Translations under genes and position numbers: made by a program
Shown: positions 1-7,122 of the stretch, one piece after another
How the letters are laid out: each line of letters begins with the position of its first letter
Numbering within the stretch: position 1 is the first letter of the stretch
Source: DASZKW01 sp035552775
GTDB lineage: Bacteria > Actinomycetota > Acidimicrobiia > Acidimicrobiales > Palsa-688
DNA: 52,903 nt
Reading direction: 5' to 3'
Assembly (NCBI GenBank): GCA_035552775.1
Contig: DASZKW010000092.1
Coordinates: 1 to 52,903, forward strand
Notes under the pieces: generated by a model
What the model was told of the DNA's origin: nothing
What the model saw: the letters and a program-made list of their open reading frames with translations, nothing else
The model's database searches: none

Positions 1-204
1 CTCTGCGGTGGTGTGGTCCACCGGGAACGTGTCTGCCTTGTCCAAGTGGTTGAATGCCTGCACCTTTCCCCCCTTGGAGGCCACCAACTCGGGCTGGCCG
101 CCAGCCTGCTCGACGGCGTCCCAGGGCGCCGTCAACTCCACCTGCTCGACTCCCTCGTTGGCGACCATGAACGCCACCTTCGTGCCTGAGAGATCTTGGG
201 CCAT
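1..204 (-). CDS. DJ-1/PfpI family protein (partial, N-terminal 68 codons)
   Basis: The reverse strand reads an open frame from an ATG at 204 to the left window edge, beginning MAQDLSGTKVAFMVANEGVE. The start of a DJ-1/PfpI fold (beta strand KVAFMVANEGVEQVEL, then PWDAVEQAGGQPELVA and a SKGGKVQAFNHLDKADTFPVD segment) is typical of the PfpI/YhbO-like glutamine-amidotransferase-like subfamily, whose members act as proteases, deglycases or stress proteins in the cytoplasm. The catalytic Cys lies beyond the window, so activity cannot be judged. An AAGGAGA ribosome-binding site precedes the ATG by about 7 bases. It is divergent from the aminotransferase operon; 110 bases separate them. Confidence 0.85.
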   Translation of the reverse strand, partial: MAQDLSGTKVAFMVANEGVEQVELTAPWDAVEQAGGQPELVASKGGKVQAFNHLDKADTFPVDHTTAE

Positions 205-314
205 GCTCGTCTCCTTCCGTATTCGTATGCCTCACATGTACCCAAGGCGGCGGGGGTACGACACCGGTCCCCCCGCCACCGCCACTTGCCTCTCCCCACG
301 ACTACGGTCAGCCC

Positions 315-1472
315 GTGAGCCAAGACGAACGCTCTGCGCCACAGCCCCTCAGCGTGCCCGCGGCGCGTCTGGTGTTCTCCGACCACGACCGCGCCCGGAT
401 ACTCGAGCTGGTCGACAGGGCCCTGCGGAGCGGGTCGCTCACCCTCGGGGAGACGGGCCAACTGCTGGAGGAGGCCTTCGCCGCCCGGCACCGTGCCCCT
501 AACGCAGTGACCGTGGCGTCGGGGACAGCGGCGTTGGAGATAATCTTGCGCGCAGTCGGCGTGGAGCGCTCCGAGGTGGTGGTCCCCGCCAACACCTTCT
601 TCGCCACCGCGGCCGCCGTGGTCCACGCCGGCGGCACGCCGCGCTTCGCAGATGTCGATCCGGCCACCTTCGCGCTGTCGGCGTCGAGCATCGCCGCCGC
701 CCTCACCCGGTCGGTCGCCGCCGTTGTCCTCGTGCACATCGGCGGCATGATCACCTCGGAAATGGACGAGATCCGGGCGCTGTGCGAACGTCGATCGGTG
801 ACCTTGATCGAGGACGCCGCCCACGCCCACGGCTCCAGTTTCGACGGGCACCCCGCCGGCAGCTGGGGCAGGGCGGCGGCGTGGTCGTTCTACCCCACCA
901 AGGTCGTCACCAGCGGCGAGGGGGGGATGATAACCACGGCGGACGACGCGTTGGCGGCCGAGGCCCGCGTGTACCGGGACCAGGGCAAGGCCAGCTTCCT
1001 CGGAGGAGGTCACGTGCGCCTCGGCTACGCGTGGCGCATGAGTGAGTTGCACGCCGCGGTAGGCCTGGTGCACCTCGGTCACCTTGACGAGTTCGTCGCC
1101 ACCCGCCGCCGGATCGCCGCTCACTATGACGCCGCCCTCACGGGTGTGGCCGGTGCCGAGCCCCTGCCCGTGGCGGCGGGATGCGTGAGCAACTACTACA
1201 AGTACCCGGTGCGCCTCGGCCCCGGCGTGGACCGAGCGCGGCTCAAGGAGCGCATGGCCCGGGACCACGGCGTTGCCCTCTCGGGGGAGGTGTACGCGAC
1301 ACCCCTGCACAGAGAGCCCGTGTTCGCCCACCTCGCCACCGCCGCGCTCCCAGGCGCCGACGATGTGTGTGGGCGCCACGTTTGCCTGCCCGTGCACTCC
1401 GACATGACCGCGGCGGAGGCCGAACATGTCGTCGGGTCTCTGGCCGCCGTCCTGGGCGCAGACGGGGGATGA
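315..1472 (+). CDS. DegT/DnrJ/EryC1/StrS-family PLP aminotransferase
   Basis: 385-aa protein of fold-type I PLP aminotransferases that work on keto-sugars or cyclitols. Visible family features: VASGTAALEIILRA (PLP phosphate loop, about residues 67-80), PANTFFATA (91-99), the EDAAHAHG Asp167 that contacts the pyridine nitrogen, and the PLP lysine K196 in SFYPTKVVTSGEGGM. Length is normal for the family (360-400). The start is a GTG; no strong Shine-Dalgarno is visible, so the exact start is a little uncertain. Its stop overlaps the ATG of the deacetylase (ATGA), so the two are probably translationally coupled. Substrate unknown; the partners suggest sugar or lipid-headgroup tailoring. Confidence 0.9.
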   Translation: MSQDERSAPQPLSVPAARLVFSDHDRARILELVDRALRSGSLTLGETGQLLEEAFAARHRAPNAVTVASGTAALEIILRAVGVERSEVVVPANTFFATAAAVVHAGGTPRFADVDPATFALSASSIAAALTRSVAAVVLVHIGGMITSEMDEIRALCERRSVTLIEDAAHAHGSSFDGHPAGSWGRAAAWSFYPTKVVTSGEGGMITTADDALAAEARVYRDQGKASFLGGGHVRLGYAWRMSELHAAVGLVHLGHLDEFVATRRRIAAHYDAALTGVAGAEPLPVAAGCVSNYYKYPVRLGPGVDRARLKERMARDHGVALSGEVYATPLHREPVFAHLATAALPGADDVCGRHVCLPVHSDMTAAEAEHVVGSLAAVLGADGG

Positions 1473-2194
1473 GGCTCCGACCGGCGCCGGTGGGTTTCGT
1501 GGCGGGGGGAATGGCGCTCGGACAGCTCCTTCCCAGCGTGGCCAGCCTTGGCCAGTGGCTACCGGTGCGCCGGGTTGGGCGCTGCGCGTGGAGGGGCGCG
1601 GCGCACGGCCCGCCCGGCAGGGTCGCTCTGACGTTCGACGACGGACCATGCCCCGATTCGACCCCTGCTCTCCTCGACCGCCTCGACGAACTCGGCGTGC
1701 GCGCCACCTTCTTCCCGAGCGGGGCCGCAGTGGCACGCCACGCCGCCGTGGCCGGCGAAGTGGTCAGCCGGGGTCATCAGGTGGAAACCCACGGCTACCA
1801 CCACCGTCATCACCTCTGGTCGTCGCCATGGTGGATCGGCGCCGACCTCGACGCCGCTCTGGCGGTCATGGCCGGCGTCGGGGTGTGCCCCCGGTGGCTA
1901 CGCCCCCCCTACGGCCAGGTCAGCACCGGGACGGTGCTGGCCGCCCGCCGCCGCGGTCTGGGTCTGGCCATGTGGTCGGCGTGGGGCCGGGAGTGGGTCG
2001 CCACCGACGCACGTGCGGTGGCCCGACGGGTCGGCGCGGCCCTCAGCCCCGGGGCTGTCGTCCTCCTTCACGACTCCGACGAGTTCTCGCCTCCCGGTTC
2101 TGCCCGCCGGGCTCACGACGCAGTGGGCTTTCTCGTCGACGAGCTCGCCCGGCGGGGGATGATCCCCGTCACCCTCGACGAGGTGGTGCAGTGA
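1469..2194 (+). CDS. Polysaccharide deacetylase (NodB homology) family, membrane-anchored
   Basis: 241-aa carbohydrate esterase family 4 protein. It starts with a hydrophobic N-terminus (VGFVAGGMALGQLLP) that could be a signal or membrane anchor. The NodB motifs are present: motif 1 TFDDGP (general base and first metal Asp), a histidine-rich motif 2 HGYHHRHH in place of the usual SHTxxH, motif 3 RPPYGQ, and LLHDSD near the C-terminus. Such enzymes remove N- or O-acetyl groups from sugars. Starts inside the aminotransferase stop (ATGA) and ends overlapping the glycosyltransferase GTG (GTGA), so the three form one tight operon. An alternative longer frame upstream only mirrors the aminotransferase gene. 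Confidence 0.88.
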   Translation: MRLRPAPVGFVAGGMALGQLLPSVASLGQWLPVRRVGRCAWRGAAHGPPGRVALTFDDGPCPDSTPALLDRLDELGVRATFFPSGAAVARHAAVAGEVVSRGHQVETHGYHHRHHLWSSPWWIGADLDAALAVMAGVGVCPRWLRPPYGQVSTGTVLAARRRGLGLAMWSAWGREWVATDARAVARRVGAALSPGAVVLLHDSDEFSPPGSARRAHDAVGFLVDELARRGMIPVTLDEVVQ

Positions 2195-3303
2195 CAGGCC
2201 CGGGGCCCCTGCGACGGGCGCTGTTCTTGTCCGGGTCCCTCGGCAAGGGCCACGATGTGGTGGCGGAGGCGTGCGCGGGCGCTCTCGGCGACCTCGGCGT
2301 GCAGACGCGCATCCTCGACTCGATGCAGCTTCTCGGACGCGGCCCGGGGGCGGCCGGCGACTGGGTGTTCCGCCGCCTGCTGTCGGTCACCGCCATCTAC
2401 GACGCCTTCCACTTCTCCCAGCTCCGAGACGATGGTCGGCTGGGGCGCCTGGCCGACCGGGCGGCGGTGGACAAGATGCACAGGGCTTTGGCGGCCGAGG
2501 TGGAGCGCTTCGACCCCCAGCTCCTCGTACCGGTGTTCGCCACCGGCGCCGGTGTCGCCGCCCGCCTCAAGGCGGAGCGACCCGACCTGCGCTCGGTGGT
2601 GATCATGACCGACTCGTTCGCCCACCGCATGTGGGTGCACGAGCTCACCGACCTGTTCCTCGTCACCTCGGCGGCGGCGGGCGAGTCGGTGCGCCGCTAC
2701 TGGCCCGAGGCCAGGGTTGACATCATCACGGCTCCCGTTCGCCCGGAGTTCTATACCACCCCGCCGCGGGACGAGGCCCGGCGGTTCCTCGGGGTGGACC
2801 GATCGGCGGCGTGCGTCCTGCTCATGTCAGGCGCCTGGGGCCTCGGCCCGCTCGACTGGGTGGCGGAGGCTCTCGCCCGCGACGGGCGGGCGGTGCTGGC
2901 CGTGGCGGGGAGCAACCGGCGCTTGGAGCGACGCCTACGCGAGGTCGCCGCCCGCTTTCCGACGGTGAAGGCATTCGGCTATACGGACCGGGTGCCCGAG
3001 CTCATGGCCGCCTGTGACGTGGTCGTAACCAGTTCGGGCGACACCTGCCGAGAGGCGAGAACCGTCGGCCGTTCGATCATCCTGCTCGACGTGGTACCCG
3101 GGCACGGCCGAGAGAACCTGATGCACGAACTCGAACTGGGTGGAGCCACTGCCGCTTCGCCGACCGCCGAGTCCATCGCCCGGGCCGTGCGTGCCTTCTT
3201 GGCCGACCCTGAGCGGTCACGACCGGCCCCCGCGGGGAGGGCCGGTGACGCCGAAGCCGAGTGGATCGCCGCCCTGCGCAGGATCGGCGTCGACGTACGA
3301 TGA
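2191..3303 (+). CDS. MGDG synthase / MurG-like (GT28) glycosyltransferase
   Basis: 370-aa protein with the N-terminal LFLSGSLGKGHDVVAEA motif of the monogalactosyldiacylglycerol synthase N-domain (lipid-acceptor side) followed by a GT28-like C-terminal nucleotide-sugar domain (LLMSGAWGLGPLDWVAEAL; MAACDVVVTSSGDTCREA; VVPGHGRENLMHELE). These enzymes transfer a hexose or amino-hexose from a UDP-sugar to a lipid at the membrane face. GTG start chosen because it overlaps the deacetylase stop (GTGA). With the aminotransferase and deacetylase it suggests a glycolipid-modifying module; lipid acceptor unknown. It converges on the DUF6458 gene with 17 bases between stops. Confidence 0.85.
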   Translation: MTGPGPLRRALFLSGSLGKGHDVVAEACAGALGDLGVQTRILDSMQLLGRGPGAAGDWVFRRLLSVTAIYDAFHFSQLRDDGRLGRLADRAAVDKMHRALAAEVERFDPQLLVPVFATGAGVAARLKAERPDLRSVVIMTDSFAHRMWVHELTDLFLVTSAAAGESVRRYWPEARVDIITAPVRPEFYTTPPRDEARRFLGVDRSAACVLLMSGAWGLGPLDWVAEALARDGRAVLAVAGSNRRLERRLREVAARFPTVKAFGYTDRVPELMAACDVVVTSSGDTCREARTVGRSIILLDVVPGHGRENLMHELELGGATAASPTAESIARAVRAFLADPERSRPAPAGRAGDAEAEWIAALRRIGVDVR

Positions 3304-3320
3304 CCCGGTCGCGGGCCTGA

Positions 3321-3587
3321 TCAGTAGCGACCGTATGGGTCGCGAGGGGAATCCAGCGGGTCGCGCTCGTGGACGATGGTGCGGTCCCTGGCTACCGGGC
3401 CCCGGTGACCGAAACCTCCCCAGCTGTTCCAGAAGAACAACGAGATAACGATCCCGAAAGCACCGACGATCATCAAGATGAGCCCGATCGTGTTGATGTT
3501 GATACCGCTGTTGTTGTTGGTCACGTGGACGGCAAAGTCCAAGATCGCGCCTACGGCGACTAGGAAGATGCTTGTGCCGAGTCCCAT
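3321..3587 (-). CDS. DUF6458 family small membrane protein
   Basis: 88-aa protein with two membrane segments: TSIFLVAVGAILDFAVHV and, after the NINTIGL turn, ILMIVGAFGIVISLFFW, then a basic/acidic tail rich in R and D. The MGLGTSIFL...NINTIGLILMIVG pattern is characteristic of the actinobacterial DUF6458 family, of unknown function. I chose the ATG at 3587 rather than an upstream one because the family starts at MGxGTSI and a GGAGGAG ribosome-binding site lies about 8 bases upstream. Stands alone between the convergent glycosyltransferase and the downstream end of the hopanoid operon. Confidence 0.85.
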   Translation of the reverse strand: MGLGTSIFLVAVGAILDFAVHVTNNNSGININTIGLILMIVGAFGIVISLFFWNSWGGFGHRGPVARDRTIVHERDPLDSPRDPYGRY

Positions 3588-3694
3588 TGTGGCAGTAACT
3601 CCTCCGATGGAAGCGAACGCCCACCGTATCTCGCACAGGTCTTTCCCGTGCGTTGGTAGGGGATGTTCCCTGCCCAACACGCCGGCAAACGTGG

Positions 3695-3718
3695 ACCCCG
3701 GCGCCCCGGCGCCGGGGT
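3695..3718 (-). terminator. GC-rich hairpin at end of the hopanoid operon
   Basis: Perfect 11-base inverted repeat (accccggcgcc / ggcgccggggt) separated by 2 bases, beginning 7 bases past the SDR stop on the minus strand. It fits a transcription terminator for the hpn operon, but no clear T-run follows, so it may be a GC-type or Rho-assisted end. Confidence 0.5.
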
Positions 3719-3725
3719 GGCTCTC

Positions 3726-4538
3726 TCAGCCGAAACGGGTGGCCAGGTGGCGGTACATGCGCGGCGCCACTCCCCGTAGGCGGGCCGGCAGCGTCATCCA
3801 ACCCGGGACCACCACGTCGGCCGTCCCGCTGGCCACGCAGCGCACCACGGCGGCGGCGGCGCGCTCCACCGGCATGGGCCGCGGCCAGTGCCGCTCGTAC
3901 GGGCGGTTACGGCGGTCGAAGAACGAGGTGGCCACCGCGGCGGGGCTGACCAGCGACACCACCACGCCGGTGGTAGCCAGTTCGGCGCGCAAGGCGTCCG
4001 CGTAGCCGGCCAGGCCCGCCTTGGTCGCCGAGTAGACGACCTCTCGGGGCACTCCGAACAGGCCGGCGATCGACCCGACGAGCACGACCTGGCCGCCTTG
4101 GCGGGCGATCAAGGCGGGCAGGACGGCCCGCACCAGGTGCATGGGGGCGCGCAGGTTCAGGTCGATGAGGGCGTCGATGTCGGTGGGAGCCATGTCGGCG
4201 ACGGGCCCCGCCCAGCCCGAGCCGGCCGAGTACACCACGGTGTCGAGGCCACCGAGGACCTCCCGGGCGCGCACTGCGAGCTCCTCTGGCGCCCCGGGGG
4301 CGAGGAGATCGGCGGGGATGGCAGGGCCGCCGGTGTCAGCGGCGACTGCGGCCAGTGCCGCCCGGTCCCGCCCCGAAACCGCGACGCACGCCCCCCGCCG
4401 GGCGAGGGCAGCGGCCGAAGCCGCACCTATCCCGCTCGACCCTCCCGTGACGAGGATCCTTCGCCCCGTGAGGTCTCTGCCGATGTCGGCCTCCGGCGCC
4501 GCCAGAACCCGGACCGCCCGTGGCTCCGCGACCTTCAC
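3726..4538 (-). CDS. Short-chain dehydrogenase/reductase (last gene of hopanoid operon)
   Basis: 270-aa classical SDR. NAD(P) glycine motif TGGSSGIG (about residues 31-38), NAG-equivalent YSAGSG, catalytic Ser in LVGSIAGL and YxxxK as YSATKAG. The C-terminus extends as TLPARLRGVAPRMYRHLATRFG, resembling SDRs that act on lipids. GTG start lies 6 bases after the hpnH stop, so it is probably co-transcribed with the hopanoid genes. A reductase here could act on a ribosylhopane aldehyde or ketone intermediate, but this is only inference; many SDRs join lipid operons for other purposes. The first 20 or so residues (EPRAVRVLAAPEADIGRDL) precede the Rossmann fold, so a later start is possible. Confidence 0.85.
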   Translation of the reverse strand: MKVAEPRAVRVLAAPEADIGRDLTGRRILVTGGSSGIGAASAAALARRGACVAVSGRDRAALAAVAADTGGPAIPADLLAPGAPEELAVRAREVLGGLDTVVYSAGSGWAGPVADMAPTDIDALIDLNLRAPMHLVRAVLPALIARQGGQVVLVGSIAGLFGVPREVVYSATKAGLAGYADALRAELATTGVVVSLVSPAAVATSFFDRRNRPYERHWPRPMPVERAAAAVVRCVASGTADVVVPGWMTLPARLRGVAPRMYRHLATRFG

Positions 4539-4544
4539 GGTCGC

Positions 4545-5549
4545 TCAGCTGCCAACCGCGGCGCGCAGCGACTGTCGCAGGGAGCCGGTGGTGGCCAGCA
4601 CCGCGCTGGGCTCGTAACCGCAGTGAGCCATGCAGTTGGCGCAGCGGGGGTCCTTGCCCCGGCCGTACTTGTCCCAGTCCGTCGTCTCGATGAGCTCCCG
4701 GTATGTCGCCGTGTAGCCGTCGGCCATCAGGTAACAGGGTCGCTGCCAGCCCAATACCGAGTAGCTGGGTATGCCCCACGGCGTGCACTCGTAGTCGACC
4801 TTGCCCTCCAAGAAGTCGAGGAAAAGGGGGCTGTGGTTCAGCCGCCACTTCTTGCGACGCCCGTCGGCGAAGGCTTCGGCGAAGAGCTTCGTCGACCGGT
4901 TGGTGCTCAAGAAGTTGACCTGGTCAGGCGCCTTCTCGTAGGCGTAACCGGGGGAGAGCATCATCTGGTCCACGCCCACCTCGTCGTTCAGGAAATCCAG
5001 CACGTCGCGCACCGTCTTGGGAGAATCGGTGTTGAAGAACGTGGTGTTGGTGTTCACCTTGAAGCCCTTCGCCTTAGCCGCCTTGATGGCCGCCACGGCC
5101 TTGTCGAAGGTGCCGTCGCGCGACACTGACTCGTCGTGGCGTTCACGCAACCCGTCGATGTGGACCACCCAGCTGAAGCGGGGATGCGGCTTGAACCTGT
5201 CGAGTTTGCGCTCCAGCAGCAGGGCGTTGGTGCAGAGGTAGACGAAGCGGCCGCGGTCGAGCAGAGCCTCGGTCATCTTGTCGATGTCGGGGTGCAGTAG
5301 CGGCTCACCACCGGCGATCGACACCATGGGCGCCCCGCACTCCTCGATGGCTGCCACCGCCTGCTCGACCGACACCCGTTGACGCAGCACGTCGGTTGGG
5401 TGCTGGATCTTGCCGCAGCCGTTGCAGGCCAGGTTGCAGGCGAACAGGGGCTCGAGCTCGACCAGGATCGGAAACTTGTCCCGTCCGGCCAGCTTTTGGC
5501 GGGCCAGGTACGCACCGACCTTGATGCTTTGGCGTAGCGGGACACCCAT
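4545..5549 (-). CDS. hpnH: Adenosyl-hopene transferase HpnH (radical SAM)
   Basis: 334-aa radical SAM enzyme. The 4Fe-4S cluster motif CNLACNGC gives Cys38, Cys42, Cys45 (CxxxCxxC). SAGGEPLLHPDI is the GGE SAM-binding motif, and a C-terminal Cys cluster DPRCANCMAHCGYEP is present. The N-terminus (MGVPLRQSIKVGAYLARQKL) and the FNTDSPKTVRDVLDFLND block are characteristic of HpnH, which adds the 5'-deoxyadenosyl radical to diploptene to form adenosylhopane, the first step of side-chain extension. Its ATG shares one base with the stop of the HpnG-IspH gene (TGATG), indicating coupling to the enzyme that uses its product. Confidence 0.95.
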   Translation of the reverse strand: MGVPLRQSIKVGAYLARQKLAGRDKFPILVELEPLFACNLACNGCGKIQHPTDVLRQRVSVEQAVAAIEECGAPMVSIAGGEPLLHPDIDKMTEALLDRGRFVYLCTNALLLERKLDRFKPHPRFSWVVHIDGLRERHDESVSRDGTFDKAVAAIKAAKAKGFKVNTNTTFFNTDSPKTVRDVLDFLNDEVGVDQMMLSPGYAYEKAPDQVNFLSTNRSTKLFAEAFADGRRKKWRLNHSPLFLDFLEGKVDYECTPWGIPSYSVLGWQRPCYLMADGYTATYRELIETTDWDKYGRGKDPRCANCMAHCGYEPSAVLATTGSLRQSLRAAVGS

Positions 5550-7057
5550 CAGCGGACCTCCATGGGAAGTGGGAAAGCAACTGTCTCTTTGGTCACTTCG
5601 TGTTGCTCGACCTCGACCGGCCCGAGCCCGCCGAGGGCGGCGACCACCGACTGCACGAGGCGTTCGGGTGCAGATGCACCGGCGGTGACCCCGACGGTAC
5701 GTACCCCGGCCAACCAGCCCAGATCGAGTTGTGATTCGTCGTCGAGCAACTCGGCCCGCGCGCCGCCCCGGCGGGCGACCTCCGCCAACCTAGCGGTGTT
5801 CGACGAGTTGGCGGACCCCACGACCAGTACAAGATCGCAGCGCCCGGACATGGCGCGCACCGCGTCCTGACGGTTCTGGCTGGCATAGCAGATGTCGTTG
5901 GCGTGCGGGCCCACCAGGGCCGGGAACCGGTCGCGCAGGGCGACCACCACCGCCGCCGTCTCGTCGGTGGCGAGCGTGGTCTGGGTGGTGTAAGCCACCT
6001 TGGTGGCGTCTGTCGGGCGCAGTGCGGCAACGTCGTCGGGCCCCTCGATCAGGGCGATGTTGGGATCCTCGCCGAGGGTCCCTTCGATCTCGTCGTGGCC
6101 GCGGTGGCCGACAAGCACGACCTGGTAGCCACGGTCGCGGAAGCGGCGCACCTCGCTGTGGACCTTGGCCACCAGAGGGCAGGTGGCGTCGATCACCGAC
6201 AGGTCACGGCCCGCCGCGTCCTCGCGCACCGCCGGCGCCACCCCGTGAGCGGAGAAGATCACGGTCGAGCCTTCGGGGACCTGGTCGAGCTCGTCCACGA
6301 ACACGGCGCCGCGGGCTTCGAGACCGGCGACCACGTGACGGTTGTGGACTATCTGGCGCCGTACGTAGACGGGGCTGCCAAAGCGGTCGAGGGCGCGCTC
6401 GACTGTCTGCACGGCGCGCTCCACACCCGCGCAGAATGAGCGGGGCGCGGCGAGAAGGACCTGGTGGGGCCCGGCGGCGGCCGCCCAAGACACCAGGACG
6501 GGTGAGGCGCGCTGCAACGCCCGCAGGGCGCGCGCCCCTCCGGTGAGCGTCGCCGGGGACAGCAACTCGCGCGACGGGGTGTCCACGACGGCCCGTACCA
6601 CCGCCACCGGGCCGTCCCAGCCGGCGGCGGCGAGCGGTGCCGACTCCAAGTCGACGGCGAGGGCACCGGTGGACGCCAGCCCGGCGCGCGCCGACGCCCC
6701 TCGAACCAAGCGCTCGCTGGTGACGATGGCGCCGACAATGGCCCGCAGGCCCGCCCGGCGCAGCGCGGCGGCGAGGAGGGGGGCCGACGCCAGCTCGGCG
6801 ACGACGCGACCGTCGCCGGCGAGGACCCGATCGGCTACCACGAGGTCACCGGGCGAGGTGCGCGAGTCGAGCGCCCCGGAGACGCCGGCTACCACCACTC
6901 CCATCCCCGGGGCGGGGGCGAGCCGGCGCGCCGTGGTGCCCGCTCGACGGGCGCCGGCACCGGTGCGCACCACCCGTGCGTCGGGGGCACCCCTGGCCAG
7001 GGCGAGCGCCTCGATCCGCAGCGGTGCCAGCAGCATGCCGCTGCCGGGGTCGCTCAT
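5549..7057 (-). CDS. Fusion of HpnG-type adenosylhopane nucleosidase/phosphorylase with IspH
   Basis: 502-aa bifunctional protein. Residues 1-195 resemble HpnG-like purine nucleoside phosphorylases (GVSGALDSRTSPGDLVVAD; AVDLESAPLAAA with the ribose-contacting Glu), which release adenine from adenosylhopane. Residues 200-500 are a complete 4-hydroxy-3-methylbut-2-enyl diphosphate reductase: LAAPRSFCAGVERAV (Cys209), IDATCPLVAKVH (Cys293), NDICYASQNRQDAV (Cys390) for the 4Fe-4S cluster, plus GHRGHDEIEGTLG and TTQTTL. IspH is the last step of the MEP pathway to IPP/DMAPP. The ATG at 7057 is chosen because it overlaps the stop of the 22-aa small ORF (ATGA); TTG 7087 and GTG 7084 lie upstream in frame. 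Confidence 0.93.
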   Translation of the reverse strand: MSDPGSGMLLAPLRIEALALARGAPDARVVRTGAGARRAGTTARRLAPAPGMGVVVAGVSGALDSRTSPGDLVVADRVLAGDGRVVAELASAPLLAAALRRAGLRAIVGAIVTSERLVRGASARAGLASTGALAVDLESAPLAAAGWDGPVAVVRAVVDTPSRELLSPATLTGGARALRALQRASPVLVSWAAAAGPHQVLLAAPRSFCAGVERAVQTVERALDRFGSPVYVRRQIVHNRHVVAGLEARGAVFVDELDQVPEGSTVIFSAHGVAPAVREDAAGRDLSVIDATCPLVAKVHSEVRRFRDRGYQVVLVGHRGHDEIEGTLGEDPNIALIEGPDDVAALRPTDATKVAYTTQTTLATDETAAVVVALRDRFPALVGPHANDICYASQNRQDAVRAMSGRCDLVLVVGSANSSNTARLAEVARRGGARAELLDDESQLDLGWLAGVRTVGVTAGASAPERLVQSVVAALGGLGPVEVEQHEVTKETVAFPLPMEVR

Positions 7058-7122
7058 TGCTGCACCATCCAGGCGATGGTGCACCAACCGGTGCCGGTCG
7101 GTTCGCTCCCGAGGTCGCTCAC
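7054..7122 (-). CDS. Unrecognised 22-aa small ORF, copy A, between shc and hpnG-ispH
   Basis: GTG at 7122 to TGA at 7054. Consensus with copy B is SDLGSEPTxTGWCxIxWMV. The GTG overlaps the shc stop (GTGA) and its TGA overlaps the ATG of hpnG-ispH (ATGA), so it exactly fills the space between two operon genes. The first 27 bases are identical to copy B at 15845; over 66 aligned bases there are 7 differences, 3 at first and 4 at third codon positions, none at second. That pattern argues for a translated peptide. No signal or known domain; a short hydrophobic stretch with Trp, Cys, Trp, Met ends it. I do not recognise it. It could instead be a coupling/spacer sequence. Confidence 0.6.
   Translation of the reverse strand: MSDLGSEPTGTGWCTIAWMVQQ

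Noticed and set aside
132..1736. A 534-codon open frame on the minus strand opposite the aminotransferase and deacetylase
   Set aside because: It mirrors the true genes, is Gly/Arg/His-rich, and lacks any recognisable fold; high GC makes such frames common.
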